DNA of 13,651 nucleotides from Alphaproteobacteria bacterium (GCA_016764135.1 JAESSL010000335.1:1-13651), one strand, 5' to 3'. Positions 1-8,051 are shown, counted from the stretch's first letter. Program-made: numbers and translations. The notes: generated from the sequence alone by a model not told the origin.

Positions 1-921
1 CCTGTACGTCAGAATAGAACCGTCGCGCGTTACCCGAAAAGAGAGATACACAACGCCTTGCATGCGCCGCCGCCGCGCGCTTTTAGGGTAATCCTTGTGG
101 CGGTTGAGCCAATATCGGAGCTGACTCATGTAATCACTGGAAGGGTTTTCCACCGCGCCGCCACCCGTCAAACTGGCGAGATCTCCGCCATGGAGATTTG
201 ACGCATTGGAGACCTGACCGGCCCCGGCGCTGGAAACGCGGGTCTCCGGCGGAACTACCGTAACCTCCATTTCGTTAAATTCACTGGATGCGTTTAATGT
301 GCTAATGTGATCAGTCGCACGCGTTTCCACCACAGCCGCCGCCGTCATTTGTTTGGCTGCTTCCTGTCGGCGCGCGGGGAGCGCCACCGATGGCGGGTTT
401 TCTACCTGAGCCGCAACACGGGCGGGTCTGGGCGGAGGATTGGGCTTTTGCATCGCCGGTTTGGGCCTCGGTCGAACAGGCGGCGCAATTTGAACATCCA
501 CCGCTTCCGGTCTTGGCGCCATGACGGTTGGCGTGGGCGTTCGCTGTTTTAACGCAACAATTTCGACCGGAACATCGGCGGGAACATTAACAACGGCGTT
601 GACCTGCTCCACGACCATAACCGGCGCCGGTTGAACCGCCACGGGATCAATTTCGACAGGGTTAACCTCGGCTCGCGCCGCCACAGCCTCGACCAATGGC
701 GATGCCGCGGCTGTCACCGGCGGCGTTGTTTTCAAATAAGAAGCGTCGGCGTCGGCTCCGGCGCGCCCCGCCGTCATGGTCACTGCAAACGCAACACCGC
801 CAACACCCAATGCCGCCGCACCAGGGTCTTTGGTTATTGGCATAGCGGCAAAGGCGGCCACATGAAGCGCTACGGCGCCAAAGCACGCGATCATCCCATG
901 GCGCATACGCAATTCTAGCAT
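1..921 (-). CDS. tonB: Energy transducer TonB (C-terminus cut by the window edge)
   Basis: TonB spans the periplasm and passes energy from the ExbB/ExbD motor to outer-membrane receptors. The visible 307 codons have the family layout. There is one N-terminal membrane segment (about residues 10-27) with a histidine at residue 20, where E. coli TonB has its essential transmembrane His. A long Pro/Ala/Val-rich spacer follows, with a proline- and arginine-rich part around residues 125-175. From about residue 260 comes the start of the C-terminal domain, with the recognisable run YWLNRHKDYPKSARRRR and then GVVYLSFRVTRDGS. The frame is open to base 1, so the last strands of the domain are missing. 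The start is uncertain: ATG at 921 is used here, but an in-frame GTG at 945 and ATGs at 906 and 894 are possible, and none has a clear ribosome binding site. It is the last visible gene of the leftward iron-uptake run, 55 bases after the DUF2218 gene. Family call is firm; receptor specificity is inferred from context. Confidence 0.9.
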   Translation of the reverse strand, partial: MLELRMRHGMIACFGAVALHVAAFAAMPITKDPGAAALGVGGVAFAVTMTAGRAGADADASYLKTTPPVTAAASPLVEAVAARAEVNPVEIDPVAVQPAPVMVVEQVNAVVNVPADVPVEIVALKQRTPTPTVMAPRPEAVDVQIAPPVRPRPKPAMQKPNPPPRPARVAAQVENPPSVALPARRQEAAKQMTAAAVVETRATDHISTLNASSEFNEMEVTVVPPETRVSSAGAGQVSNASNLHGGDLASLTGGGAVENPSSDYMSQLRYWLNRHKDYPKSARRRRMQGVVYLSFRVTRDGSILTYR

Positions 922-976
922 AGCGCCGCCAACGCGCGGCGCCACATTGTACCCATGTTGCGCATGCCGCTTTTTG

Positions 977-1324
977 TCACGCAGACGCCGGTGTTTCGCA
1001 CGCCAGCTCAAGACGGATATTTTCAGGGGTCTCCAGCGGCAGCTTCATGGCCCACTCAAGTTTATACTCCTCGCGCCAGGCAAATCGCTCCAGATGATTT
1101 TCAATAACACTGCGCATAATCATCACCCCCTGCAATTGCGACGACTGGCAATAAAACGACAAGGTATGGTCCTTGGCGGTCATATGACAAAGTCCCGGCG
1201 GGAATTCGACGCGCCCGGCCACCTCGTCAAATTCCGATTTCACTTTATGCGCAAAGTGTTTGCAGAGTTGTTGCAGATACCGGCTCGCTTTTTCTGTCCT
1301 CATCGTGGCGTAACATTCAGGCAT
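977..1324 (-). CDS. DUF2218 family protein
   Basis: A 115-residue cytoplasmic protein with no signal peptide or membrane segment. It resembles DUF2218: an N-terminal KASRYLQQLCKHFAHK stretch (residues 12-27), a central GRVEF...C strand region (38-46), and a C-terminal helix NHLERFAWREEYKLEW (76-91). I recall this domain occurring alone and attached to siderophore-interacting (ViuB-like) proteins; its biochemical role is not established. Its position between the iron ABC transporter ATPase and tonB suggests a job after import, such as handling or releasing the iron ligand, but that is inference. The start at 1324 is chosen because a strong purine-rich ribosome binding site (GAGGGGGA, read on the minus strand) sits just upstream. 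The frame is open further upstream, into the ATPase gene, but such a longer start would overlap the ATPase and has no such site. It lies 37 bases after the ATPase stop. Confidence 0.8.
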   Translation of the reverse strand: MPECYATMRTEKASRYLQQLCKHFAHKVKSEFDEVAGRVEFPPGLCHMTAKDHTLSFYCQSSQLQGVMIMRSVIENHLERFAWREEYKLEWAMKLPLETPENIRLELACETPASA

Positions 1325-1325
1325 G

Positions 1326-1341
1326 TCTCCCCCTCTTTTCA
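1326..1341 (-). promoter_or_regulatory. Strong ribosome binding site of the DUF2218 gene
   Basis: On the minus strand the bases before the ATG at 1324 read GAAAAGAGGGGGAGAC. This is the best Shine-Dalgarno match in the leftward run and it decides the start of the DUF2218 protein against the longer open frame. Confidence 0.65.
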
Positions 1342-1361
1342 AATTTTTATAATTTTTTAAT

Positions 1362-2153
1362 TCAATATGCCGGCAAATCCGCAAGCACCCCGTCGGTGAC
1401 GACAAAGGGTTTCCCCCGCGAACAGGTTTCGATACGCCCTTCAATTCGATAGGCTTGGCGCAAAACATCCGGCGTCATCGCCGCCAGGGGCGGCCCAAAT
1501 GCAAGCAGCTTCCCATCTCCGAAAAGAGCGATGTAGTCGCAGTAGCGCATTGCGATGTTGATGTCGTGCAACGCCATAAAACAATGACCGCGCTGTTGAC
1601 GCGTAAGAGTGCGCACGACATCCAGAACGCCAATCTGCCACCGCAGGTCCAGGGCGCTGATCGGCTCATCGAGCAATAAAATTGTAGGCCGCCGGACAAC
1701 GATTTGCGCCAGTCCAACCATTTGCCTTTGACCGCCCGATAATGTGCTCAACGCCTTGAACGCCAGATGACGAATCCCCAACCGCTCAAAGGTTTCTTCC
1801 GTTGCGTCTTCCACGGCTTGGGTTGCCATGTCCGGGCGCACCGCACGGCACGCGCTGACGACCGCCTCATAGGCGACGAGCGTCGTTCGCTGCGGTAATT
1901 CTTGGGGTAGATATCCAATCAGGCCCGCCCGGCGACGCATTGGCATATCCCGCAAGGGTTCATCATCCAGCCAGATATCGCCGCGATACGGGCCCAATCC
2001 CGCCATCGCACGAAGAAGCGTCGATTTCCCGACCCCATTCGGGCCCAGAACGCCGATGAGGGAACCCTCCGGCGTTTCTGGAAAAGCGACGTCGCTGAGA
2101 ACCACGTTCGACCCGTATTGAAGACCCAGATTTTTGATACGAAGCCCCGTCAT
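1362..2153 (-). CDS. Iron/siderophore (or haem) ABC transporter ATP-binding protein, FecE/FhuC type
   Basis: A 263-residue cytoplasmic ATPase that powers the adjacent permease. All nucleotide-binding motifs are present: Walker A GPNGVGKST (37-45), Q-loop Gln84, signature LSGGQRQ (138-144), Walker B ILLLDEP (158-164), D-loop SALD (166-169) and H-loop His196. Length and motif spacing fit the FecE/FhuC/BtuD group. The ATG at 2153 overlaps the permease stop in an ATGA arrangement (4 bp), which indicates translational coupling. The frame stays open upstream to about 2516, but that extension encodes an Arg-rich sequence lying over the permease gene and is not protein-like. A short purine-poor gap of 37 bases leads to the DUF2218 gene. 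The substrate (siderophore, haem or cobalamin) cannot be read from the ATPase alone; the iron assignment comes from the operators and neighbours. Confidence 0.95.
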   Translation of the reverse strand: MTGLRIKNLGLQYGSNVVLSDVAFPETPEGSLIGVLGPNGVGKSTLLRAMAGLGPYRGDIWLDDEPLRDMPMRRRAGLIGYLPQELPQRTTLVAYEAVVSACRAVRPDMATQAVEDATEETFERLGIRHLAFKALSTLSGGQRQMVGLAQIVVRRPTILLLDEPISALDLRWQIGVLDVVRTLTRQQRGHCFMALHDINIAMRYCDYIALFGDGKLLAFGPPLAAMTPDVLRQAYRIEGRIETCSRGKPFVVTDGVLADLPAY

Positions 2154-3238
2154 CGGGACCGCCGTCGCTGAATCAGCAACAAGACCAGAAAGAGCGGAAT
2201 GCCGATCAGCGCCGTCACGATGCCATCGGGAATGAGAATGCCGGGCACGAGTGACTTGCTGGCGATCGACGCGCCCGAGAGAATAAAGGCGCCGGCCAGC
2301 GCGCTTCCCGGCAGATAAAACCGGTGGTCTTCGCCAAAGGCCAGTCGGGCGATATGCGGGCCCACCAGACCAATAAACCCGATCACGCCGGTAAACGCGA
2401 CAGCGACGGCGGTCATAACGCTGACGCGCAACAACACAATAAGGCGCAAACGCTCTACGGAAACGCCAAAGCTGAGCGCGAAACCTTCGCCACCCCGCAA
2501 GCTTGTCATTTTCCACATATGGCGGATGGACGACGGCAGACAGATTGCGAAGACAACCGAAATAATCATCAACTTATCCCAGGTCGATCGGGCGAGGCTC
2601 CCCATCGTCCAGAACACGATCTGCTGCAGACTGTCGCTATCGGCGACAAACTGAATCAACGAGATCAACGCCTGAAGCGCAAACACCAGCGCGATGCCAA
2701 ACAAAACGACAGTGTCGACGGTGGCGCCATAAGTCCGCGACAACGCCAGGATCAGCAAAACGGACGCAACCGCCCCGACAAAGGCGCAAATCGGTACGAC
2801 AAAATTTTCTGATACGCCCAACGGCCCCGCTAAATCAAAAACGATCGCCAGGGACGCACCCAACGTCGCCGCATACATCACGCCCAAAGTCGACGGGCTG
2901 GCGAGCGCGTTGTTTAACACGGTCTGCATTTCCGCCCCGGCGAGCCCCAGACAGGCGCCGACAACAACAGCCATCAGAGCATAGGGCAAACGCACTTCCC
3001 AGATAATGATGCGCTCGGTAACCGACAGCGAAGACGGGTTTAAAATGCCAATGATCACACTCTCGATATCGAGACCCGCTGGGCCCGTGAGAATGTTGAT
3101 GGCGACCGATAGAACGAGCGCGGTCCCCAGGACGAGAAGCCAAAAAAGGCGCCGAAAGACAAACCGCCGGTATCCCACCGCAAGGGGGATGCGGGCGGCG
3201 GGCGGCGAGACGCCATGAGGGTCCGCCATTACCGTCAT
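2150..3238 (-). CDS. FecCD-family iron ABC transporter permease
   Basis: A 362-residue polytopic inner-membrane protein of the BtuC/FecCD family, which forms the translocation channel as a dimer. Family landmarks are clear: RLPYALMA near residue 83, GAEMQTVLNNALASPSTLG (101-119), a cytoplasmic loop with GGEGFALSFGVSVERLR (249-265) that couples to the ATPase, and GFIGLVGPHIARL (287-299), followed by a C-terminal IPDGIVTALIGIPLFLVLLL helix. About nine or ten hydrophobic segments can be seen. Only one permease gene is present, so a homodimer is expected. The ATG at 3238 overlaps the stop of the binding protein (ATGA); an alternative ATG at 3229 would remove three residues. A GGGTGAT sequence lies just before 3238. 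The 3' end overlaps the ATPase start in the same way. Confidence 0.95.
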   Translation of the reverse strand: MTVMADPHGVSPPAARIPLAVGYRRFVFRRLFWLLVLGTALVLSVAINILTGPAGLDIESVIIGILNPSSLSVTERIIIWEVRLPYALMAVVVGACLGLAGAEMQTVLNNALASPSTLGVMYAATLGASLAIVFDLAGPLGVSENFVVPICAFVGAVASVLLILALSRTYGATVDTVVLFGIALVFALQALISLIQFVADSDSLQQIVFWTMGSLARSTWDKLMIISVVFAICLPSSIRHMWKMTSLRGGEGFALSFGVSVERLRLIVLLRVSVMTAVAVAFTGVIGFIGLVGPHIARLAFGEDHRFYLPGSALAGAFILSGASIASKSLVPGILIPDGIVTALIGIPLFLVLLLIQRRRSR

Positions 3239-4401
3239 TTATCACCCGCAATGCTGGGCTTCAACGCAGTCCAATACACGCCATCAAGGGGGAATGGTTG
3301 AAACCGCGTAAAGTAAGCCTCGAGCGTCTGACGCGGCGATACATCCTGAAACAAGGATGGATGCAACCATTTAGCCATCGCCTGCACTGCGGCGACATTC
3401 ATCGGCGTGTTGTAAAAATGGTGCCAGATAGAAAAGGCGCGCCCCGACTTTACAGCCTCAAGCTGCTTTAGTCCCAAACGCTGCACTGCGTGTTTCAACG
3501 ACGCCTGGGCGAGACCGGCATCCGCGCCCGCGCCGAGCACAATGCGATTCGCAGATTTTCGAGATCGGGTCTTTTTGGCCGCGCTGGCGGAGCCAATCGC
3601 AGTTCCGATATAAAAATCCGGTTGGTTGACCAACAAATATTCAAGACTCACCATGCCATGAGTCCCCGGAATTTTATCGCCAAGCAGATTTTTACCACCG
3701 GCCCAGTGAATAAAGCGTCCCATCATTTGCTCACCGATAGCTTCGCAGCACGAATCTCGCAATCCGACGCGGCTTTCCATAAAGACCGTTGGGCGTTCCT
3801 TGACGTTTTTTAATCGATCCCGAACCAGATTCAGCTGTTTCGTATAAAAAGCCAAAAATTCAGCGGCTTCCTTTTCACGCCCCATCAACGTTGCCAGCAA
3901 GCCGATGCTCTTTGGCGTATTCACTAAAGGGTCGATCCTAAAATCTATGAAGATTACGGGAACGCCCGCCGCATCAAGTTTATCGATAAGATCCTTGTGA
4001 CGCGCGCCCGGTCCATGGCCACCGCCAAGGCCAAATATGGCGACATCCGGACGCGCGACAATCGCTGCCTCCAGATTGAATGACGCCGCGCCGCTTTTCC
4101 CGATAATCGGGATATTTTTTATGCCCGGAAAACGTTTCACGTACTGGGCGTAAGTGGCAGGATCGTATAGTTGAAATTCTCCCATCATCCCGGCGATCCA
4201 CCGAACGGGGTCTTCTTTGTCCAAAATCGCAAGACTCGGCAGATACCGGCCTTCGCCCAGGATCATTGTCTTAACCGGAACATGAACACGCACATCGCGC
4301 CCGGCTATATCCGTGATCGTAATTTCAGAGGCCGCAGATGCGACCAGAGGGGCGAAAATGACCGCGCCCAGCAATAAGAGACCAGAAATTATTCGCTTCA
4401 T
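3235..4401 (-). CDS. Periplasmic iron-complex substrate-binding protein (FecB/BtuF-like)
   Basis: A 388-residue exported binding protein that would hand the iron complex from the receptor to the FecCD permease. It starts with a classical Sec signal peptide (MKRII, hydrophobic core 7-20, likely cleavage after ASA near residue 23). The mature part begins with ITITDIAGRDVRVHVPVKTMI, the usual opening of the COG0614 fold, and shows RPDVAIFG (117-124) and an AGVPVIFID strand (145-153) typical of the first lobe. Unusual points are an adjacent Cys-Cys pair (218-219) and a basic patch with KKTRSRKSANR (276-286). No lipobox is seen, so a soluble protein is expected. The frame is open up to a TTG at 4533, but that extension runs through the terminator hairpin and lacks a signal sequence. 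ATG 4401 follows AAAGGG by about 8 bases. The gene is coupled by 4 bp to the permease. Confidence 0.93.
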   Translation of the reverse strand: MKRIISGLLLLGAVIFAPLVASAASEITITDIAGRDVRVHVPVKTMILGEGRYLPSLAILDKEDPVRWIAGMMGEFQLYDPATYAQYVKRFPGIKNIPIIGKSGAASFNLEAAIVARPDVAIFGLGGGHGPGARHKDLIDKLDAAGVPVIFIDFRIDPLVNTPKSIGLLATLMGREKEAAEFLAFYTKQLNLVRDRLKNVKERPTVFMESRVGLRDSCCEAIGEQMMGRFIHWAGGKNLLGDKIPGTHGMVSLEYLLVNQPDFYIGTAIGSASAAKKTRSRKSANRIVLGAGADAGLAQASLKHAVQRLGLKQLEAVKSGRAFSIWHHFYNTPMNVAAVQAMAKWLHPSLFQDVSPRQTLEAYFTRFQPFPLDGVYWTALKPSIAGDK

Positions 4402-4464
4402 AGGGCGCCCTTTACATGCGGAAAAAACAACAACGTCGCCGCCATTGCATTGTTGCTCAGTTGT

Positions 4465-4505
4465 GAAAAAAGAAAACGAGTGGGCGTTGCTCAAGCGCCC
4501 ACTCG
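4465..4505 (-). terminator. Intrinsic terminator between receptor and binding-protein genes
   Basis: A perfect 10-bp stem (4477-4486 CGAGTGGGCG pairing with 4496-4505 CGCCCACTCG) and a 9-base loop lie 25 bases past the receptor stop. On the minus strand the stem is followed by a T-rich tract (TTTTCTTTTTT, 4476-4466). This is a textbook Rho-independent terminator for leftward transcription. Placed inside the run, it probably lets receptor mRNA exceed transporter mRNA by partial readthrough, or makes the transporter depend on a separate promoter in the 128-bp gap. Confidence 0.88.
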
Positions 4506-4529
4506 TCTGAAACTCGAATTCTGGGTTGG

Positions 4530-6548
4530 TCAAAATTCGAGTTTCGCCGTCAGCAAAAACGTTCTCCCTGGTTCATTGAATGGGATCACTCGTGCGTTGT
4601 CGCCGCCGGCTGTCGCCCGGTCTACATAAATCCGGTCAAAAAGATTTTTCACATCGACGCGCAGCGTGACGGCGTCGAAGGTCAAAGGCGTAAATTGTGC
4701 ATAGAGGTTTACAACGGTGTAGCCATCCGCCGTCGATACCGGATTTGCGTCATCATCCAGCGCGCGTTCCACAGACCCACCAAAACGGAGGCCCATTTCG
4801 GTGAAGTCATGCGCCGCCTCCGCCGTCAGAAGACTGCCGAGTTGCAGACCATGAAAGGATGCCGAGCCCGTCGCTAAAAAATTCCCGTCAGAGCGAAAGT
4901 GGTTTCGGGCATAAGCGCCGCGCACGAACCCATCGCCATAATCGTACTTTCCGGAGACATTGAGACCGCGAGACAAAAGATTGCGGGTCGTATTGCGAAC
5001 AACGCTGCCGCGATCATGCGTGTCGTAAATTTCGTTATAATAAAAGTTTACGTCGCCGGAAAACGGACCCTTTTCCGCCCGGACGCCAACTTTGTAATTT
5101 GCGGATCGCGACGACGTCAGACCCCCATATTGCCACTGGCCTGCGAAGTTGTAGATCGCAGATTCGCCCAGCGGGATGCCGCCATATGTCGTTCCTGCAC
5201 CAACATAAGGAGTAAACCCGGGAACCGGCTCATACTCGACATTCACATTGCCGCTGAGGCCGCTGCCGTCAATTTTTGTTCCCTCGATGCCCTCAAACCG
5301 CTGCCGATCAAACCGCCCTCCCAACGAAATGCGCAATTGATCGCTTAACGCCATGCGCGCCTGCACAAAAGCGCCGACATTGGTTGATCGCTCAGTATTC
5401 ACCAGCGGGATGGCGCCGCCAAACCCGCCTTCAATGTCACCACGACCTTCGTCCCGATAAAAGTCAAAGCCCGCGGTGATTTTTCCAGAATGAAAAACGC
5501 CAAGGTCGGTTGAAAATGTATTGGCGAGCTTTCCGTTATAGCTCACCGTTTCGGAGTGCAAATCGAAGGTGCTGGGCCCAAACGCCAATTCATCGATAAA
5601 GAGCGACGACCGATTATAACTCAACACAAATTCCGGGTTTACCAAATCCGTCGGATTCTCATCCGCATAGGAAATGCTGTAGGTCCGGCGATTGAATTGC
5701 TGAAAGGTCGTTGGCGCGCCGTTCGTCAACGCCCCAAAATTTGCGCGATTGGGACGAATACCTTCATCGACGAGATAGGCGACATTAACCTCCACGCGGC
5801 TTCCGGCTCGACCGGACCAGGCGAATTTTCCCAGAATGTTGCGCATCTCTGGCGCGGTGCCGTCAACTTCAACGTCAGCGCCATCCTCAAAATTATTGCC
5901 GCCGTCGGTGGAGCCATAAATCAAGGCTTCGAAGCCTTGATACTGAGCCGCCAACGCCAGAATTTCATTAAAACCATGCGCATTTGAATCGTAAACCAGC
6001 TTGCCGTAGCCACCGAATGCTTCACCCTGATCTAAAAGATCACGCGCATCCTTCGTTTCAAAAGCGATGGAACCGCCCAACGACCCCGGACCGACATCCG
6101 CAGGCCCGACGCCCGTTTCAACGCGGACGGATTTTAACAACCCCGGATCAATGATAGCCGTTCCCAGATGGTGGAAGGCCGAGTTGACCTGCCGGGCGCC
6201 ATCAATCTTTACATTCAGGTTCGTGTCTTCAATGCCGTTTACGTAAATTTTTCGCGAAACATCTGATCCGCCACCGACATTTACCGATGCTTCGGCGCTA
6301 AAGACGTCTTTGATATCCAGCGGGTTTGCGCGGTCCAATTGATCTTCGCGGACCTGCACGCCACCTGGCGCAACTTCGGTCGCGGTCACGGAAATCGGCT
6401 CCAGCAAAGCATCCGAGCCCTTCAGTGTTTGCGCGCCGGAAACGCCAGACGACACAATTATTGTGGCGCCCAAAAGCGCGGCGGTGCGGCGCGCCGCCCG
6501 ACGCGATAGTAATTTCCGGCGGTTTGAACGGGATGGGAAACTGGTCAT
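4530..6548 (-). CDS. TonB-dependent outer-membrane receptor for an iron complex
   Basis: A 672-residue outer-membrane receptor. Residues 1-39 form an Arg-rich signal peptide ending near SGVSGA. A TonB-box-like EPISVTATE follows at about 50-58, then a plug domain (about 60-170) with HHLGTAIIDPGLLKSVRVE (126-144) and ADVGPGSLGGSIAFET (150-165), both typical plug motifs. The rest alternates amphipathic strands of a 22-stranded barrel and ends in VDVKNLFDR...LTAKLEF with C-terminal Phe, the usual BAM recognition signal. Sequence style is close to the haem/siderophore receptor group, but I do not see clear FRAP or NPNL haem-receptor motifs, so the ligand stays open. The ATG at 6548 is preceded by AGGAAG at a good distance; an in-frame TTG at 6563 is less likely. 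The gene is divergent from the AraC regulator and heads the leftward run, under a Fur-box-like palindrome. Confidence 0.95.
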   Translation of the reverse strand: MTSFPSRSNRRKLLSRRAARRTAALLGATIIVSSGVSGAQTLKGSDALLEPISVTATEVAPGGVQVREDQLDRANPLDIKDVFSAEASVNVGGGSDVSRKIYVNGIEDTNLNVKIDGARQVNSAFHHLGTAIIDPGLLKSVRVETGVGPADVGPGSLGGSIAFETKDARDLLDQGEAFGGYGKLVYDSNAHGFNEILALAAQYQGFEALIYGSTDGGNNFEDGADVEVDGTAPEMRNILGKFAWSGRAGSRVEVNVAYLVDEGIRPNRANFGALTNGAPTTFQQFNRRTYSISYADENPTDLVNPEFVLSYNRSSLFIDELAFGPSTFDLHSETVSYNGKLANTFSTDLGVFHSGKITAGFDFYRDEGRGDIEGGFGGAIPLVNTERSTNVGAFVQARMALSDQLRISLGGRFDRQRFEGIEGTKIDGSGLSGNVNVEYEPVPGFTPYVGAGTTYGGIPLGESAIYNFAGQWQYGGLTSSRSANYKVGVRAEKGPFSGDVNFYYNEIYDTHDRGSVVRNTTRNLLSRGLNVSGKYDYGDGFVRGAYARNHFRSDGNFLATGSASFHGLQLGSLLTAEAAHDFTEMGLRFGGSVERALDDDANPVSTADGYTVVNLYAQFTPLTFDAVTLRVDVKNLFDRIYVDRATAGGDNARVIPFNEPGRTFLLTAKLEF

Positions 6549-6598
6549 GGATCTTCCTGCCAATATTTTGGTTCAAAAAATATCAACGAACGGAAAGC

Positions 6599-6639
6599 AT
6601 TCATTTGATATTGCGAATGATTATCAATACCAAATGAAT
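6599..6639. promoter_or_regulatory. Fur-box-like operator in a 41-bp imperfect palindrome (receptor promoter)
   Basis: The 20-base arms on either side of G6619 pair at 17 of 20 positions. The centre is the 15-mer TGCGAATGATTATCA (6612-6626). On the minus strand it reads TGATAATCATTCGCA, close to the 7-1-7 Fur consensus TGATAATnATTATCA. On the minus strand TTGGTA, a 17-base spacer and TATCAA can be read as -35 and -10 of the receptor promoter, with the box filling the spacer. This predicts iron-dependent repression by Fur or a related alphaproteobacterial regulator. An AraC activator site inside the outer arms is also possible. Confidence 0.65.
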
Positions 6640-6898
6640 TTCAGGAATTCCATGCCGATTTCTTTTCAGAAATCGCAAATAACATTCTCCGGATCACAAT
6701 TTGGCCCGTTCAACGCGATCAGCGATTGGCCGCGCTTCGGACGCATATTAGGCTCAGGAGAACAGCGTCACGACAGAACACACCAATACTCGACAAGCCG
6801 CACCATGGCGTCAGAATCAACGCCCTGCGGTGGAACGTTCGGCCAGCAGGGTGTCTAAAAATTGCGCGAAGGTTGATTTGACGAGTGATGATTTGTAT

Positions 6899-6932
6899 AT
6901 ATTGCGAATGATTATTAATACCATCTTAAAAT
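6899..6932 (+). promoter_or_regulatory. Second Fur-box-like operator and promoter of the AraC gene
   Basis: A 24-base run starting ATATTGCGAATGATTAT (from 6899-6900) repeats the receptor operator with one mismatch, C replaced by T in the core. TTGCGA (6903-6908) and TAAAAT (6927-6932) with an 18-base spacer form a plausible promoter for the downstream regulator, overlapped by the box. Unlike the receptor copy, the flanks are not palindromic. Confidence 0.6.
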
Positions 6933-6972
6933 ATAGAACCTCGCAAAGCCCCCGAACGTTCTTCAGGAGCGG

Positions 6973-8028
6973 ATGCAGGGCGCCTGTCAGCGGCAATCAG
7001 TACCGGATCGGTTGATGTCGATTATGGAAATCTGCAGACGCTCATCGCGCGATCAAAAAGTGTCGCGACACACATTGGTCGAAATGTCTGGCCCACGACC
7101 CGACAAATTTTTTGAAATTACGGCGCCGGCGCTCGCAAAACAGGAAACCGCAATTCGGGGGCAGTTCAACAATGTCGAATGCCATTCGGGATTGTTAGTC
7201 CATGCGACTGATACCGAAGAAGCCCACGACCTAAAAGTACAGTGGCGCATGTCTCCGGGCATGACCGTCGCAATAATTCTGGAAGGATCGCTGGACGTAT
7301 TGCTCGATGAAAAATCAATTCAACTGGGCAATGGCGAAACCCCGACCGGGCAAATATGGAATTTGACGCGAACGACGTTGGTGCGGCGAAAGTCTCACAA
7401 GGGGATGCGGATGAGGAAGGTTATCATCAGTATTCCCCCCGAGTGGATCCAAATGCTGTTGCGGGATCACAAACTTCCCAATCTGCCCGGATTTATCCGC
7501 ACCCATTTGGCGATATCAACCTGGGCCCCCTCAAACTACGCCCTGTCTCTGGCCAATCAAATTCTCAATCCCCCCGATGCGCCAAAGCCCATTCAAAACA
7601 TGACGGTTGAAAGCAAAGCAATTGAGATTATCCGGGAGGCCCTGTCCGTTATTATTGAGTCCACGGAAAACGACGACGCCTGCACAGACATCAACACAAG
7701 AACACAAGGAACCGGGATACAGATTCGCGCGCTGAGAATTCGGCGTTATCTGCAAGAAAACCTAGATCGCAAACCGTCGCTTCAAACAATGGCGAGAGAG
7801 TTTGGCCTCAGCATCGGGTCCATGCAAACCGCGTTTAAAACCTCCTATAAAACAACCATTGCAGAGTACTGCCGCGAATTACGCCTTCAACGCGCGCGCG
7901 TAATTATCGAGCAAGAAGGCGTTAGCATCAGCGAGGCGGCCTATCGCTCCGGTTACGCCAACCCCGCTAGTTTTTCGACGGCGTTTAAACGACGCTTCGG
8001 TCTCGCCCCCTCAACCGCTAAGGAATAA
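6973..8028 (+). CDS. AraC-family transcriptional regulator, PchR-like
   Basis: A 351-residue regulator (from ATG 6973) with a poorly conserved N-terminal ligand-sensing domain and a C-terminal double helix-turn-helix. The N-terminal part contains GLLVHATD, MTVAIILEGSLDVLLDEK and a pattern like PchR/YbtA sensors that bind ferri-siderophores. The DNA-binding domain covers about 255-351: first HTH LQTMAREFGLSIGSMQTAFK (270-289), then a long helix RELRLQRARVIIEQ, second HTH ISEAAYRSGYANPASFSTAFKRRFG (319-343). The start is unsure. ATG 6973 follows AGGAG at a rather short 3-base gap; in-frame ATGs at 7015 and 7024 give 337 or 334 residues and may be the true starts. By analogy with PchR it would activate the receptor/transporter genes when the imported iron complex is present. 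Its own promoter carries the Fur-like box, so iron starvation should raise its level. Confidence 0.9.
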   Translation: MQGACQRQSVPDRLMSIMEICRRSSRDQKVSRHTLVEMSGPRPDKFFEITAPALAKQETAIRGQFNNVECHSGLLVHATDTEEAHDLKVQWRMSPGMTVAIILEGSLDVLLDEKSIQLGNGETPTGQIWNLTRTTLVRRKSHKGMRMRKVIISIPPEWIQMLLRDHKLPNLPGFIRTHLAISTWAPSNYALSLANQILNPPDAPKPIQNMTVESKAIEIIREALSVIIESTENDDACTDINTRTQGTGIQIRALRIRRYLQENLDRKPSLQTMAREFGLSIGSMQTAFKTSYKTTIAEYCRELRLQRARVIIEQEGVSISEAAYRSGYANPASFSTAFKRRFGLAPSTAKE

Positions 8029-8051
8029 ACGTCTTGCACTCCAAACGACAT

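Larger units (their letters stand above)
6549..6972. other. Divergent iron-control region (no gene)
   Basis: This 424-bp gap separates the leftward receptor gene from the rightward AraC gene. It holds two copies of a Fur-box-like element (about 6609-6632 and 6900-6923), an apparent promoter for each direction, and a 7-bp perfect hairpin at 6656-6675 (CGATTTC ... GAAATCG, loop TTTTCA) of unknown role. Open frames that cross it look like chance extensions, and no small gene is convincing. Confidence 0.7.

Noticed and set aside
2154..2516. N-terminal extension of the ATPase frame up to about 2516
   Set aside because: It overlaps the permease gene, is Arg-rich and unlike ABC proteins; the ATG at 2153 gives the normal family N-terminus and an ATGA coupling.
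2324..2812. Plus-strand frames of 100-160 codons under the permease, ATPase, receptor and Cap5 genes
   Set aside because: They lie opposite well-supported genes, have no domain-like sequence and no ribosome binding site; they are by-products of the codon bias.
4402..4533. TTG start at 4533 for the binding protein
   Set aside because: The extension runs through the terminator hairpin and puts 44 residues before a normal Sec signal peptide.
6599..6639. Palindrome as a transposon end or a terminator
   Set aside because: There is no second matching end, no transposase, no GC-rich stem and no T-tract; its centre matches a Fur-type box.
6463..6858. Plus-strand frame crossing the receptor start and the control region
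   Set aside because: It overlaps the signal-peptide end of the receptor and the operator palindrome, and its translation shows no family pattern.
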